A stretch of DNA of 55,658 nucleotides from a virus: IMG/VR virus record IMGVR_UViG_3300009304_000001, positions 1 to 55,658 of that record; one strand, 5' to 3'. Shown one piece after another: positions 17,028 to 23,522 of the stretch. Position 1 is the first letter of the stretch; each line of letters starts with the position of its first letter. Both the position numbers and the translations under genes were made by a program. The notes beneath the pieces were generated by a model, which was not told the origin of the DNA, ran no database searches, and saw nothing but the letters and a program-made list of their open reading frames with translations.

Positions 17028-17557
17028 AAGCGCAAGGCGTGGCGATTGCAGAGGGGTTGGCAGTTTATTATAAATTAAAACCTAAGACTGGATCAGCGGC
17101 AAAACCTAAACCTTCTACTCCTGCACCAAAGCCAACTCCAAAACCGTCAACTGGCAATCTTGGACTAGTCGATTGGATGAAAGATAACAAAATGGATTCT
17201 AGTTTTTCGAGTCGAGCAAAGTTATACGGTGCTGGATATAAAGGTACAGCGGCACAAAATACAGCATTGTTAAGCAAGTTGCAAAATAATACCGTAAGTA
17301 AACCGGCAGCTAAACCTAAGCCAGTCGCAATAAAGAACACAGTCACTTTACCAAGGACTGCCAAAACATGGCGTACATACAAACTTAATGTACAGCCTGT
17401 TAAAGCTAACAGCGACTGGTCACTCACTCCAAGCGCATTTGGTGGATTAACATATACAATATTAGGGAGACCCTACGCTAACGTCGTGACAATCTATACG
17501 GGCCGTGGTAAACGTAATATCTTTGTTGGACCTGGTACCGGAGCAGTAATTAAATAA
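17023..17557 (+). pseudogene. Endolysin C-terminal fragment (wall-binding part)
   Basis: A duplicated 3' end of the amidase gene fused in a new context. It lacks the catalytic domain and keeps the linker, the wall-binding-like module and the C-terminal domain. A GTG at 17039 could start it in frame but no Shine-Dalgarno is apparent. Expression as a free wall-binding domain is possible, but it is more simply a relic of the duplication. Confidence 0.8.
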
Positions 17558-17588
17558 GGGTTGATTTAATTATCTGTTATTGTACAAG

Positions 17589-17632
17589 AAAAGGCGTCTA
17601 CTCATTAATTTGAGCGGTTGCCTTTTTTATTT
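17589..17632 (+). terminator. Terminator, duplicate of 16123-16166
   Basis: Identical hairpin and T run 1466 bases downstream of copy 1, after the endolysin fragment. Confidence 0.6.
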
Positions 17633-17642
17633 TGAAAATTAA

Positions 17643-17667
17643 AAGATATTACATCCTCTTGTCGAAG
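17643..17667 (+). promoter_or_regulatory. Sigma-H-like promoter, duplicate of cassette 3
   Basis: Second copy of the AAGATATT ... GTCGAAG site, upstream of the second broken cassette gene. Confidence 0.4.
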
Positions 17668-17692
17668 GGAATTAATACAGGAGGGGGATTAT

Positions 17693-17866
17693 ATGAAAAA
17701 ATCGGTTTAAATAGAGTTTAAAACCGGGCAAGACACGCAGTTTGAAACTGACACAAATATACTTTTACTAGAGCCCGTGAATATTAATGGTGCCAAAATG
17801 GTTATGACCAAAGATGAGTATGGCATTAATCTTGGACAAGTTAAAAAGTGGAATCGTTCAAGTTGA
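17693..17866 (+). pseudogene. Broken small cassette gene, copy 2
   Basis: Same frame with the same TAA at codon 6 as the copy at 16227-16400. Confidence 0.65.
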
Positions 17867-17911
17867 TCATGGGAAAATTGCCGAAATCGTTAATCCGTGA
17901 ATTGTAATTTA

Positions 17912-17954
17912 AAGGGCGACACTCGTGAGGAATCTCATTGGGGATGCCTTTTTT
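17912..17954 (+). terminator. Terminator, duplicate of 16446-16488
   Basis: Second copy of the imperfect stem and T run; it would insulate the toxin operon from upstream transcription. Confidence 0.5.
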
Positions 17955-18018
17955 ATTCCAATCAGGAGAATATAAAACTGACTGATAAGCTTCTCAAATC
18001 ACCAGTACTATGATACGG

Positions 18019-18034
18019 TAGTATACATATACTA
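18019..18034 (+). promoter_or_regulatory. Candidate promoter/operator of the toxin-antitoxin-chaperone operon
   Basis: TAGTATA-CA-TATACTA, 7-bp arms overlapping a possible -10 (TATACT), 16 bases before the toxin ATG. TA operons are commonly repressed by antitoxin bound to such palindromes; this is inference. I see no convincing -35. Confidence 0.5.
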
Positions 18035-18049
18035 TATTTATAGGAATGA

Positions 18050-18613
18050 ATGCAAATGGAGTTTATTGGGTATCATGGTACTGCAGAGTCAGTTCACAGG
18101 CTTTTAGATGGAGATAAATTAAGAAGAAAAAAATTTCAATATGGTGCATTGCCTGGCGATTTGGGGACAGGAACATACTTCTTCAAAGATGACCCGGCGT
18201 TAGCTTATGCCTTCGCCAGTAAGGTTAGTTCTTCTTCGATTAGTGTGATCGAGGGAAATATCGCGGTAAAGGTTGAAGAAGTACTTGATTTAAATGATCC
18301 TGAATCATTGCATTTTTTTAACGAATTTAAATGGAAAATGCTTGACCAAGTTAAGAAAACCTTTGGAAATCTCAGGGGGCGTAGGGATTGTATTGATGGA
18401 ATAGTTATTAATCAAATGGTAAGATTAGCAAAGAGTAAAGATAATCAGACACTGAAATTGGTTATCAGAGACACATATACACAGACAGAGGATTATTCAT
18501 ACGAAAAGAACGGAAGGGAAAGATACTTTATTTCGAACTTTCCTAACGGAACTGAATTATGTGTGATTGACGAATCGATTGTGCAGAGAGGTGTGAGTTA
18601 TAATGGGGTTTAA
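18050..18613 (+). CDS. ADP-ribosyltransferase-like toxin of a TAC operon
   Basis: 187 residues. Features of the ART/PARP fold: YHGT with His9 near the N terminus, then LGTGTYFFKDDPALAYAFA with Tyr43, and a C-terminal GTELCVIDESIV strand with Glu169, giving an H-Y-E-like set. Such enzymes move ADP-ribose from NAD+ onto protein, DNA or RNA. The stop overlaps the next start by 11 bases, and a SecB-like gene follows, so I read it as toxin of a toxin-antitoxin-chaperone system; E. coli CmdT is also an ART with this partner set. The target is unknown. A weak AGGAA precedes ATG 18050; ATG 18056 is an alternative. Confidence 0.7.
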   Translation: MQMEFIGYHGTAESVHRLLDGDKLRRKKFQYGALPGDLGTGTYFFKDDPALAYAFASKVSSSSISVIEGNIAVKVEEVLDLNDPESLHFFNEFKWKMLDQVKKTFGNLRGRRDCIDGIVINQMVRLAKSKDNQTLKLVIRDTYTQTEDYSYEKNGRERYFISNFPNGTELCVIDESIVQRGVSYNGV

Positions 18614-18953
18614 ATTTAAAAATGATGTAAATTTTTATATCGATTCATTAACGCCGGAGATGTTAAAGGAAACTTTTGAAGAATATGGGTTTACACTAGA
18701 GGATGAGGAAAAGTCTGTTAAGGTGAAACATGGATTTATTCGTCAAATCAGTCCAATTCCAGCCATAAAAGATTTAATTTATTCAGGGTCTAATGTGATA
18801 ATGAATACGTCGCCCTATACAGTAGTTGTTGGGGGACTCGACATTTCTGAAACTGTCAGTTTTTCTAAAATGACAGAGGTTGAAAGTCATCCATTGTCAG
18901 CTAGATTCGAGCGGATGAATATTGGTCAAATTAATTTAACAGGGGTTAGTTAA
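18603..18953 (+). CDS. Putative antitoxin of TAC operon
   Basis: 116 residues, starting inside the toxin gene (11-base overlap, so translation is coupled). I do not recognise a family. N-terminal half is acidic and helical (SLTPEMLKETFEEYGFTLED); then a strand region with SPYTVVVGGLDISETVSF; the end is a flexible tail (SARFERMNIGQINLTGVS). In known TAC systems the antitoxin carries a C-terminal chaperone-addiction segment that the SecB-like protein binds; this tail is a candidate. Assignment rests on position between toxin and chaperone. Confidence 0.55.
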   Translation: MGFKFKNDVNFYIDSLTPEMLKETFEEYGFTLEDEEKSVKVKHGFIRQISPIPAIKDLIYSGSNVIMNTSPYTVVVGGLDISETVSFSKMTEVESHPLSARFERMNIGQINLTGVS

Positions 18954-18955
18954 CT

Positions 18956-19375
18956 ATGAAGCAGAAAGATATAATAGAATTTTTAGAAGTTAAAATTGTT
19001 AGTACTATTTTTGAGATTAACGATAATTATGAAAGTCCAAAAGGTCATAAAATCAATTACGAAATGAATTTCGTGCCAGAATTTTTTATTAATAAGGATG
19101 ATGAAAAAGATGGTTTGGTTAGTTTGAAAGCTACCTTTTTCGATGAGAATTTTGAAGAGAATAATGAACCTTTTTTCTTGAAACTAGAAGTAAGAGGCCA
19201 TTTCGTATCTAAAGATGATAAGCCACTTAGAGAGTATTCGATTAACTGTCTGAATATAATGGTTCCTTATGTAAGAAGCTATGTTACTACTTTTACTGCC
19301 TTGGCAGGAATGGAACCCGTGAACTTTCCACCAATAAACATTTATGATATGTTGATGGAAACAGAAAATGATTAA
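18956..19375 (+). CDS. SecB-like chaperone of TAC operon
   Basis: 139 residues, ATG two bases after the antitoxin stop. The C-terminal half has SecB signatures: FFLKLEVRGHF (residues 73-83), then CLNIMVPYVRSYVTTF (98-113) and PVNFPPINIYDML (121-133), equivalent to the FPYAR and PPIN/PVNF segments of SecB. Bacillota generally lack the export SecB, so a solitary one next to a toxin points to antitoxin protection: it would hold the antitoxin folded until phage proteins compete for it. A terminator follows at once, so the operon has three genes. Confidence 0.75.
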   Translation: MKQKDIIEFLEVKIVSTIFEINDNYESPKGHKINYEMNFVPEFFINKDDEKDGLVSLKATFFDENFEENNEPFFLKLEVRGHFVSKDDKPLREYSINCLNIMVPYVRSYVTTFTALAGMEPVNFPPINIYDMLMETEND

Positions 19376-19387
19376 ATATAAATTTTG

Positions 19388-19413
19388 AAGCATCTCACCC
19401 GAGGTGCTTTTTA
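19388..19413 (+). terminator. Terminator of TAC operon
   Basis: AAGCATCTC-ACCC-GAGGTGCTT with one G-T pair, then TTTATTTG. Confidence 0.8.
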
Positions 19414-19429
19414 TTTGTCCAATTATAAA

Positions 19430-19454
19430 AGGATATTTAGTCCGCGTGTCGAAT
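19430..19454 (+). promoter_or_regulatory. Sigma-H-like promoter, cassette 4
   Basis: AGGATAT at the -35 and GTCGAAT at the -10, with spacing like the spoVG promoter of B. subtilis. GGCGGGGGGG ribosome site follows. Confidence 0.6.
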
Positions 19455-19477
19455 CTTGTTGGCGGGGGGGATAAATA

Positions 19478-19744
19478 TTGAATTGCCTAAAATGCGGAAT
19501 ACCATTTGGTGAAGATGAAGTATTCATGATTAAAGAGGATGAAGTTGAACCAATCTGCGACGGCTGTGATGTATCAGGTGACATATATTTAATTACATAT
19601 AACAAAGAAGAGTTTGCGGTCCAAGCACAAAGTCAAGAAGAATCTCTGAAGAAGTGGGAAGCTTATGTACGATGGATGGAACTTGCTGTGCCGAATGAAA
19701 AACCAACCGTAAAGAAGGTAAAGTATTTCTTGCAATCTGACTAA
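19478..19744 (+). CDS. Small zinc-ribbon cassette protein
   Basis: 88 residues from TTG behind a long G run. CLKCG (3-7) and CDGCD (28-32) make a likely zinc ribbon near the N terminus; the rest is helical and charged (FAVQAQSQEESLKKWEAYVRW). Own promoter and a strong terminator; last gene of prophage A before the att site. Not recognised. Confidence 0.6.
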   Translation: MNCLKCGIPFGEDEVFMIKEDEVEPICDGCDVSGDIYLITYNKEEFAVQAQSQEESLKKWEAYVRWMELAVPNEKPTVKKVKYFLQSD

Positions 19745-19749
19745 TAAAC

Positions 19750-19799
19750 AAAAGGCGTCACTCGTGAGGATTTAATCTCACTGAGTGGCGCCTTTTTTA
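19750..19799 (+). terminator. Strong terminator at the right end of prophage A
   Basis: AAAAGGCGTCACTC pairs with GAGTGGCGCCTTTT around a loop that itself holds GTGAG/CTCAC; then T's. It shields the att/integrase region. Confidence 0.9.
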
Positions 19800-19812
19800 T
19801 TTGTATTTCCGT

Positions 19813-20015
19813 GGCATGATTATCGGCATGATTTAACTTAATTTATACGCTAAATAAGGTTTTCTGTATTAGTGTAAAACGTGCATAACATGCGTATAAG
19901 TTAACTTGTTAATGCGGTCATGATACTCTTAATAGACTCCCACCGTCTCCATTATATGCCGCTAACCGTTGACTCAACAGCGGTTGTAAAACAGTGGCAT
20001 AGTAATGGCATGATT
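19813..20015. other. Prophage junction / att region with ssrA-like core
   Basis: Core AGACTCCCACCGTCTCCATTA (19934-19954), shown here in one short run of 21 only by position, resembles the T-arm and acceptor end of Bacillales tmRNA (CCGTCTCCA). Paired repeats flank it: GGCATGATT at 19813 and 19825, and GGCATAGTA/GGCATGATT at 19996 and 20007, likely integrase arm sites. The place, between lysis genes of one phage and int of the next, is where attP lies in Gram-positive temperate phages. The ssrA reading is from memory of tmRNA sequences. Confidence 0.6.
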
Positions 20016-20021
20016 TTAGCT

Positions 20022-21101
20022 TTATTTCGTTTCAAACTGTATAATTTGAGTAGGCTTGAAGTCGTCCTCCATCCGGAGCACGGCTTCTTTTTCTGTTGTC
20101 GGATATAAATGGCTGTACGTGTTTAATGTAGTTGCAACATCGCTGTGCCCAAGTCTCGCGGCAACGACTGAAATAATGGTATCCCTATTTATTAAATACG
20201 ATGCGTGCGAATGTCTGAAATCATGCAGCCGTATTCGCTTCACTCCAGACGCCTTGATATATTTATCATAGGCTCTATCAAGCGTTGACGTGGGAATGCT
20301 TTCAGTAAATTCACCGAAGACAACATATGTCATTTTAGGCTTAGCATTTGTTTTCAAACGGTCCAACAATCGCATTACGTGATTCGGCATATATAACTTA
20401 CGCCTTGATGCCGGGGTTTTTGGAGTTGTCACTATTCGATTGTATTCGGTTTTATCCACATTGATTGTATTGCTTTCGAAATCAACATCTCCCCAAGTGA
20501 GCGCGAGCAATTCACCCTTCCGCATACCACTATAGTAGAGTGTCATAAACAATGCGTAATATAACGGATCATCAACATGCTTGATAAACTCTTTAAATTC
20601 ATCTAATATCCAGTAATTCATATGCTTATCCTCTTCCATATCCACATTACCGGCAATAGTTGCTGGATTATCTTTCGCATATTCCTGTCTGATCGCAAAT
20701 TTAAACGTTTGGCCCAACACCGTGTGAAGCTTTTTAACGTGAGAAGCGGCGTAAAGATCTATTATATCGTCTTGATAACGTGTCACATCACGGGATCTTA
20801 TAGCTGTTATGGCCTTATCTCCAAATTCGGGAATAAGGTGGACCCGAAGTATGCTTTCTATTTTGTTATAAGATGATTTCTTCCGCCTTTTTTCATACCA
20901 CCTTAAATATTCTTTCGCTACATACTCAAATGAAACCCCGTCATGCATCGCTACGTTTTCAATCGCTATAGCCTCTGCTTTTAATGCTTGTCCTTCCGTT
21001 TTGAATCCACGTCCTTTAATCTGTCTGGTGTCGCCATTGGGTAACGTGACTGTTTTAGCGTAAAACCATGTGCCTTGTTTTTCGTCTTTATATGCTGGCA
21101 C
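20022..21101 (-). CDS. int: Site-specific tyrosine integrase
   Basis: 359 residues, GTG start behind AAAGGAATG on the minus strand. N-terminal AP2-like arm-binding domain (~1-55), SAM-like core-binding domain (~58-150), catalytic domain (~165-345). Catalytic set: Arg194 (GMRKGELL), Lys228, His293 and Arg296 (HDFRHSH), His319 (LGHSD), Tyr329 (LNTYSHL). It would recombine attP with the chromosomal site; the core lies about 70 bases beyond its 3' end, as usual for these phages. Complete and apparently functional. Confidence 0.93.
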   Translation of the reverse strand: MPAYKDEKQGTWFYAKTVTLPNGDTRQIKGRGFKTEGQALKAEAIAIENVAMHDGVSFEYVAKEYLRWYEKRRKKSSYNKIESILRVHLIPEFGDKAITAIRSRDVTRYQDDIIDLYAASHVKKLHTVLGQTFKFAIRQEYAKDNPATIAGNVDMEEDKHMNYWILDEFKEFIKHVDDPLYYALFMTLYYSGMRKGELLALTWGDVDFESNTINVDKTEYNRIVTTPKTPASRRKLYMPNHVMRLLDRLKTNAKPKMTYVVFGEFTESIPTSTLDRAYDKYIKASGVKRIRLHDFRHSHASYLINRDTIISVVAARLGHSDVATTLNTYSHLYPTTEKEAVLRMEDDFKPTQIIQFETK

Positions 21102-21128
21102 TCACAATCATTCCTTTCTTATTATAGT

Positions 21129-21168
21129 AAAGAGCAGACAATCCGTATGAGGATGCTGCTCTTTTTTT
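21129..21168. terminator. Hairpin between repressor and integrase
   Basis: AAAGAGCAG pairs with CTGCTCTTT; on the plus strand seven T follow. Since both flanking genes are on the minus strand, it would best stop plus-strand readthrough toward the repressor gene; on the minus strand its T tract is weak. Confidence 0.55.
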
Positions 21169-21184
21169 AATTGCTAGCTAGGAA

Positions 21185-21826
21185 TTAAAGTTCTTGCGTA
21201 AAACGGATTGCTTTTCCAATAATTCGTGCGGGATTATCTTCAGTAATAATGATTGGTTCGTGTGCTCTATTTATTGGCATTAATAAAACTGTATCGCCTT
21301 GACGTGTTACTTTCTTCAACGTAACTTCTGTATCTCCATTTACTAATACCGCCGCTATCTCTCCGTACTCAACTTCACTCTGCTCTCTTATAAGTACGTG
21401 GGAGCCGTTCGGTATTGTTGGTTCCATGCTATCGCCTTTCGCTTCAAGGTAGTAAACTGTGCCGCTTGGTAGCAGGTCTGACGATTCATCACGATAACCG
21501 CTTATGTTTTCTTCAGCTAGTATCGGATCTCCACAGGCGATTATGCCAAGGATTGGAACTCTAACCATTTTCGAAGATGCTTCAATTAGATTTGTTGGCC
21601 TGTGTTCTGTTAAAGCAGAACGCCCAACGTTGAAGTAGTCAGCCATGAGCTGTAGGTTTTTTAATCCTGGATACCTTTTTCCGTTAAGCCAGCTTGAAAC
21701 TGTGGTTTCTGCTATACCTAAATCCCTTGCCATATCCGCTTGCTTAATCCTTTTAAGGTCCAATAAACCTTGAATGTTTTCGGATAAAACTTCTCGTTGG
21801 CGTGTAACTGTTATGTCTTCCTTCAT
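21185..21826 (-). CDS. CI-like repressor with S24 autoprotease domain
   Basis: 213 residues from ATG 21826, chosen because GAGAGGAGGG lies just upstream. XRE helix-turn-helix at ~15-70 (KQADMARDLGIAETTVSSWL). The S24 peptidase half has a Cys98-Gly99 cleavage point (IIACGDP), Ser133 (GDSMEP) and Lys171 (TLKKV). It would keep the lysogenic state and be cleaved by RecA-stimulated autoproteolysis after DNA damage. It is divergent from cro, with operators in between. Confidence 0.93.
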   Translation of the reverse strand: MKEDITVTRQREVLSENIQGLLDLKRIKQADMARDLGIAETTVSSWLNGKRYPGLKNLQLMADYFNVGRSALTEHRPTNLIEASSKMVRVPILGIIACGDPILAEENISGYRDESSDLLPSGTVYYLEAKGDSMEPTIPNGSHVLIREQSEVEYGEIAAVLVNGDTEVTLKKVTRQGDTVLLMPINRAHEPIIITEDNPARIIGKAIRFTQEL

Positions 21827-21849
21827 TAACAACCCTCCTCTCAACTCTT

Positions 21850-21938
21850 ATATTACACATATAGTGCAGAAATTGCAACACTTATTTAAAGAAATGTGCA
21901 CTTTATGTGTTGACTCTGCACTTAAAGTGTAGTATTGT
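21850..21938. promoter_or_regulatory. Divergent immunity promoters and operators
   Basis: Rightward: TTGACT (21910-21915), 17 bases, TATTGT (21933-21938), toward cro. Leftward: TTGCAA (21873-21878), 17 bases, TAATAT (21850-21855 complement), toward the repressor. Operators of form TGCACTTWAAGTGTA: 21917-21931 fills the rightward spacer, 21897-21911 overlaps its -35 region exactly 20 bases away, and 21854-21868 (inverted, weaker) sits in the leftward spacer. A fourth is at 22196-22210. Confidence 0.8.
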
Positions 21939-21970
21939 TTATATATCGACAAAGAAAGGAGGTTTACTAC

Positions 21971-22180
21971 ATGCAACAACATATGGATTTAAGTTTAAAG
22001 GCGGCTAGAGTCGAAAAAGGTTTTACTCAAGACGCATTAGCTGAAAAGTTAGGCGTATCAAAGAGAACTATAGTTAGCTGGGAAAATGGTGAGGTGGAAA
22101 TTAAGCCTTACGTGATTTACTCCCTAGCTTATGTATTCCAAATGGATTCTGACTTTCTTAGGGTCCCTGATCAAAAGTAA
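21971..22180 (+). CDS. Cro-like XRE regulator
   Basis: 69 residues from ATG 21971 behind AAAGGAGGTTTACTAC. A compact helix-turn-helix (RVEKGFTQDALAEKLGVSKRTIVSWENG) occupies nearly the whole protein. First gene of the rightward early transcript, so it should act as Cro, repressing at the shared operators. One more operator lies immediately after its stop. Confidence 0.85.
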   Translation: MQQHMDLSLKAARVEKGFTQDALAEKLGVSKRTIVSWENGEVEIKPYVIYSLAYVFQMDSDFLRVPDQK

Positions 22181-22195
22181 TTTTTTGTTCTGTAC

Positions 22196-22210
22196 TGCAC
22201 TTTAAGTGTA
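22196..22210 (+). promoter_or_regulatory. Downstream repressor operator
   Basis: TGCACTTTAAGTGTA, the best palindrome of the set, 16 bases past the cro stop. It could block early transcription by roadblock or regulate a promoter for the next HTH gene. Confidence 0.7.
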
Positions 22211-22311
22211 GTTTAGAACTTTAATATACAACCATCAAAGGTTGGCTAGGGAATGGACAAGAAATACCTAACAAAAATCGAATGGCATTCCAATAATTGG
22301 AGGCGTAAATC

Positions 22312-22512
22312 ATGCATCATCATCTATTTATCGCTCGCCGTGAGCGACGACTAAAGCAAAAAGATGTTGCGGCGTTGCTGGACATACACCCAGTCACGTA
22401 TAACAAAAAAGAAAACGGTAAATCAGAATTTGAATTAAAGGAAGCGTTCTTTTTAGCGGAATACTTCGAAACCACTGTCGATAATTTATTTTCCAAGGAT
22501 GTGACGATGTGA
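22312..22512 (+). CDS. Second XRE-type HTH protein
   Basis: 66 residues, ATG behind GGAGGCGTAAATC. HTH: RRERRLKQKDVAALLDIHPV, then YNKKENGKSEFELKEAFFLA. Probably an early regulator or antirepressor partner. It may be under the operator at 22196. Confidence 0.75.
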   Translation: MHHHLFIARRERRLKQKDVAALLDIHPVTYNKKENGKSEFELKEAFFLAEYFETTVDNLFSKDVTM

Positions 22513-22625
22513 AAGCGGTGAATGAATTCTTTTTCGGTGAAGAACGCATCCATATATCAGATGCAATTTGGTTTTACGGAACGATAGTAACAATTACCGT
22601 CGTTGGATTGATCGTGGTGTTGTGA
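22509..22625 (+). CDS. Small single-pass membrane peptide
   Basis: 38 residues (GTG start in a 4-base overlap with the preceding stop) with a transmembrane helix, WFYGTIVTITVVGLIVVL. Orphan; function unknown. Coding is supported by the tight overlap. Confidence 0.5.
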   Translation: MKAVNEFFFGEERIHISDAIWFYGTIVTITVVGLIVVL

Positions 22626-22647
22626 AATTAAGGATTGAGGTGTACTC

Positions 22648-22740
22648 GTGGTTACGAAACAATACAGTATTTTAATGGGAAGTTTGATAGGTGCGTGTTA
22701 TGTCGCTTTAATTGTTATCGCATTTATTGAAAAAATGTGA
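22648..22740 (+). CDS. Small membrane peptide
   Basis: 30 residues with GTG behind GAGGTGTACTC; a single hydrophobic helix, ILMGSLIGACYVALIVIAFI. Second tiny membrane peptide in a row. Short, so coding is uncertain. Confidence 0.4.
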   Translation: MVTKQYSILMGSLIGACYVALIVIAFIEKM

Positions 22741-22755
22741 GGGGAGGTTTCATAG

Positions 22756-22971
22756 GTGAATGAAGATCACTATCAAAGAGTACTTGCACACTTACCAACA
22801 TGGCGACCGACGCGGATCAATCCGAAGTTTGTCACATCGAACATCATGGATATAACGGATGTGGAAGCGATTAAAAGCGGCAAGCGGAACATTGTTGGAT
22901 TCAAAGAAGCGTATGAGATTTATGAACGGTTGAAGAAGGAAAATAAATTACCGGAAGGCGGGAGGAAATGA
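22756..22971 (+). CDS. Unknown early protein
   Basis: 71 residues, GTG behind GGGGAGGTTTCATAG. Not recognised; a basic first half (RVLAHLPTWRPTRINPKF) and helical second half. Overlaps the next gene by four bases. Confidence 0.55.
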   Translation: MNEDHYQRVLAHLPTWRPTRINPKFVTSNIMDITDVEAIKSGKRNIVGFKEAYEIYERLKKENKLPEGGRK

Positions 22972-23243
22972 CAAGAAAATTACCTGTTGGTGTGCATGAT
23001 TCAAAAGGTGGTGGATTTCGATCGATTATCACAGTTAACGGAAAACAGTTTCATCTTGGTGTGTTCGATGATGTCGAAACGGCTGCCATGGTCCGGAAAC
23101 AATCTAAAAAAATGACTGACGAGTTAATAAGCAGGTTGGGTAAAACCGAATTTATTGAGGTTCCAGTACCCGAATATATTATTGTGGCGCGTCCATCGAT
23201 TTGGAGTCGATTCAAGAAATGGTGGGGGAAAGAGCGTGAGTAA
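22968..23243 (+). CDS. AP2-like DNA-binding protein
   Basis: 91 residues starting in an ATGA overlap. Residues ~5-45 read GVHDSKGGGFRSIITVNGKQ-FHLGVFDDVETAA, the three-stranded sheet plus helix of AP2-type domains known from phage integrases and HNH nucleases. The basic, Trp-rich end (WSRFKKWWGK) may aid DNA or membrane contact. Free AP2 modules in phages are of unknown role; DNA binding is a fair inference. Confidence 0.6.
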   Translation: MTRKLPVGVHDSKGGGFRSIITVNGKQFHLGVFDDVETAAMVRKQSKKMTDELISRLGKTEFIEVPVPEYIIVARPSIWSRFKKWWGKERE

Positions 23244-23439
23244 AGAACCTGGAAGCATTCTAAAAATCAAGCTTTCAAACGGCAAGGAAGAAATACACCA
23301 TAAAAACATTGCGGATCAACTCTATGAATCTTTCATGAACGGACTAGATGAATACTACTTTAGCTTTCATGATGAAAACTTGTCTATCCATTACCAACGC
23401 GGATATGTAAGTAAAATAATTTACCTTCGGGAAAGATGA
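23236..23439 (+). CDS. Unknown early protein
   Basis: 67 residues; GTG 23236 is preferred because GGGGGAAAGAGC is upstream and the overlap with the previous stop is eight bases. Contains NGKEEIHHKNIADQLYESF and a short strand-rich C terminus. Followed by an inverted repeat AGCCACT/AGTGGCT at 23442-23461. Not recognised. Confidence 0.5.
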   Translation: MSKEPGSILKIKLSNGKEEIHHKNIADQLYESFMNGLDEYYFSFHDENLSIHYQRGYVSKIIYLRER

Positions 23440-23522
23440 AAAGCCACTCTGCAAAGTGGCTAATCTAAAATACTAACATCGTCATTATAACACGAATGAC
23501 ACAACGGTAAGGAGGAAAAAGT

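Larger units (their letters stand above)
17023..18488 (+). repeat. 1466-bp perfect tandem duplication, copy 2
   Basis: Second copy. Its right end runs into the unique 3' end of the toxin gene, so only this copy encodes a complete toxin. Lack of divergence implies a recent event, or an assembly error. Confidence 0.9.

Noticed and set aside
18956-19375. Reading this gene as an ordinary unknown phage protein
   Set aside because: The C-terminal VPYVR and PPIN segments and the operon with an ART gene favour a SecB-like chaperone.
19920-20108. 62-codon plus-strand frame over the att region
   Set aside because: It crosses the att core and the 3' end of the integrase in antisense; no ribosome site.
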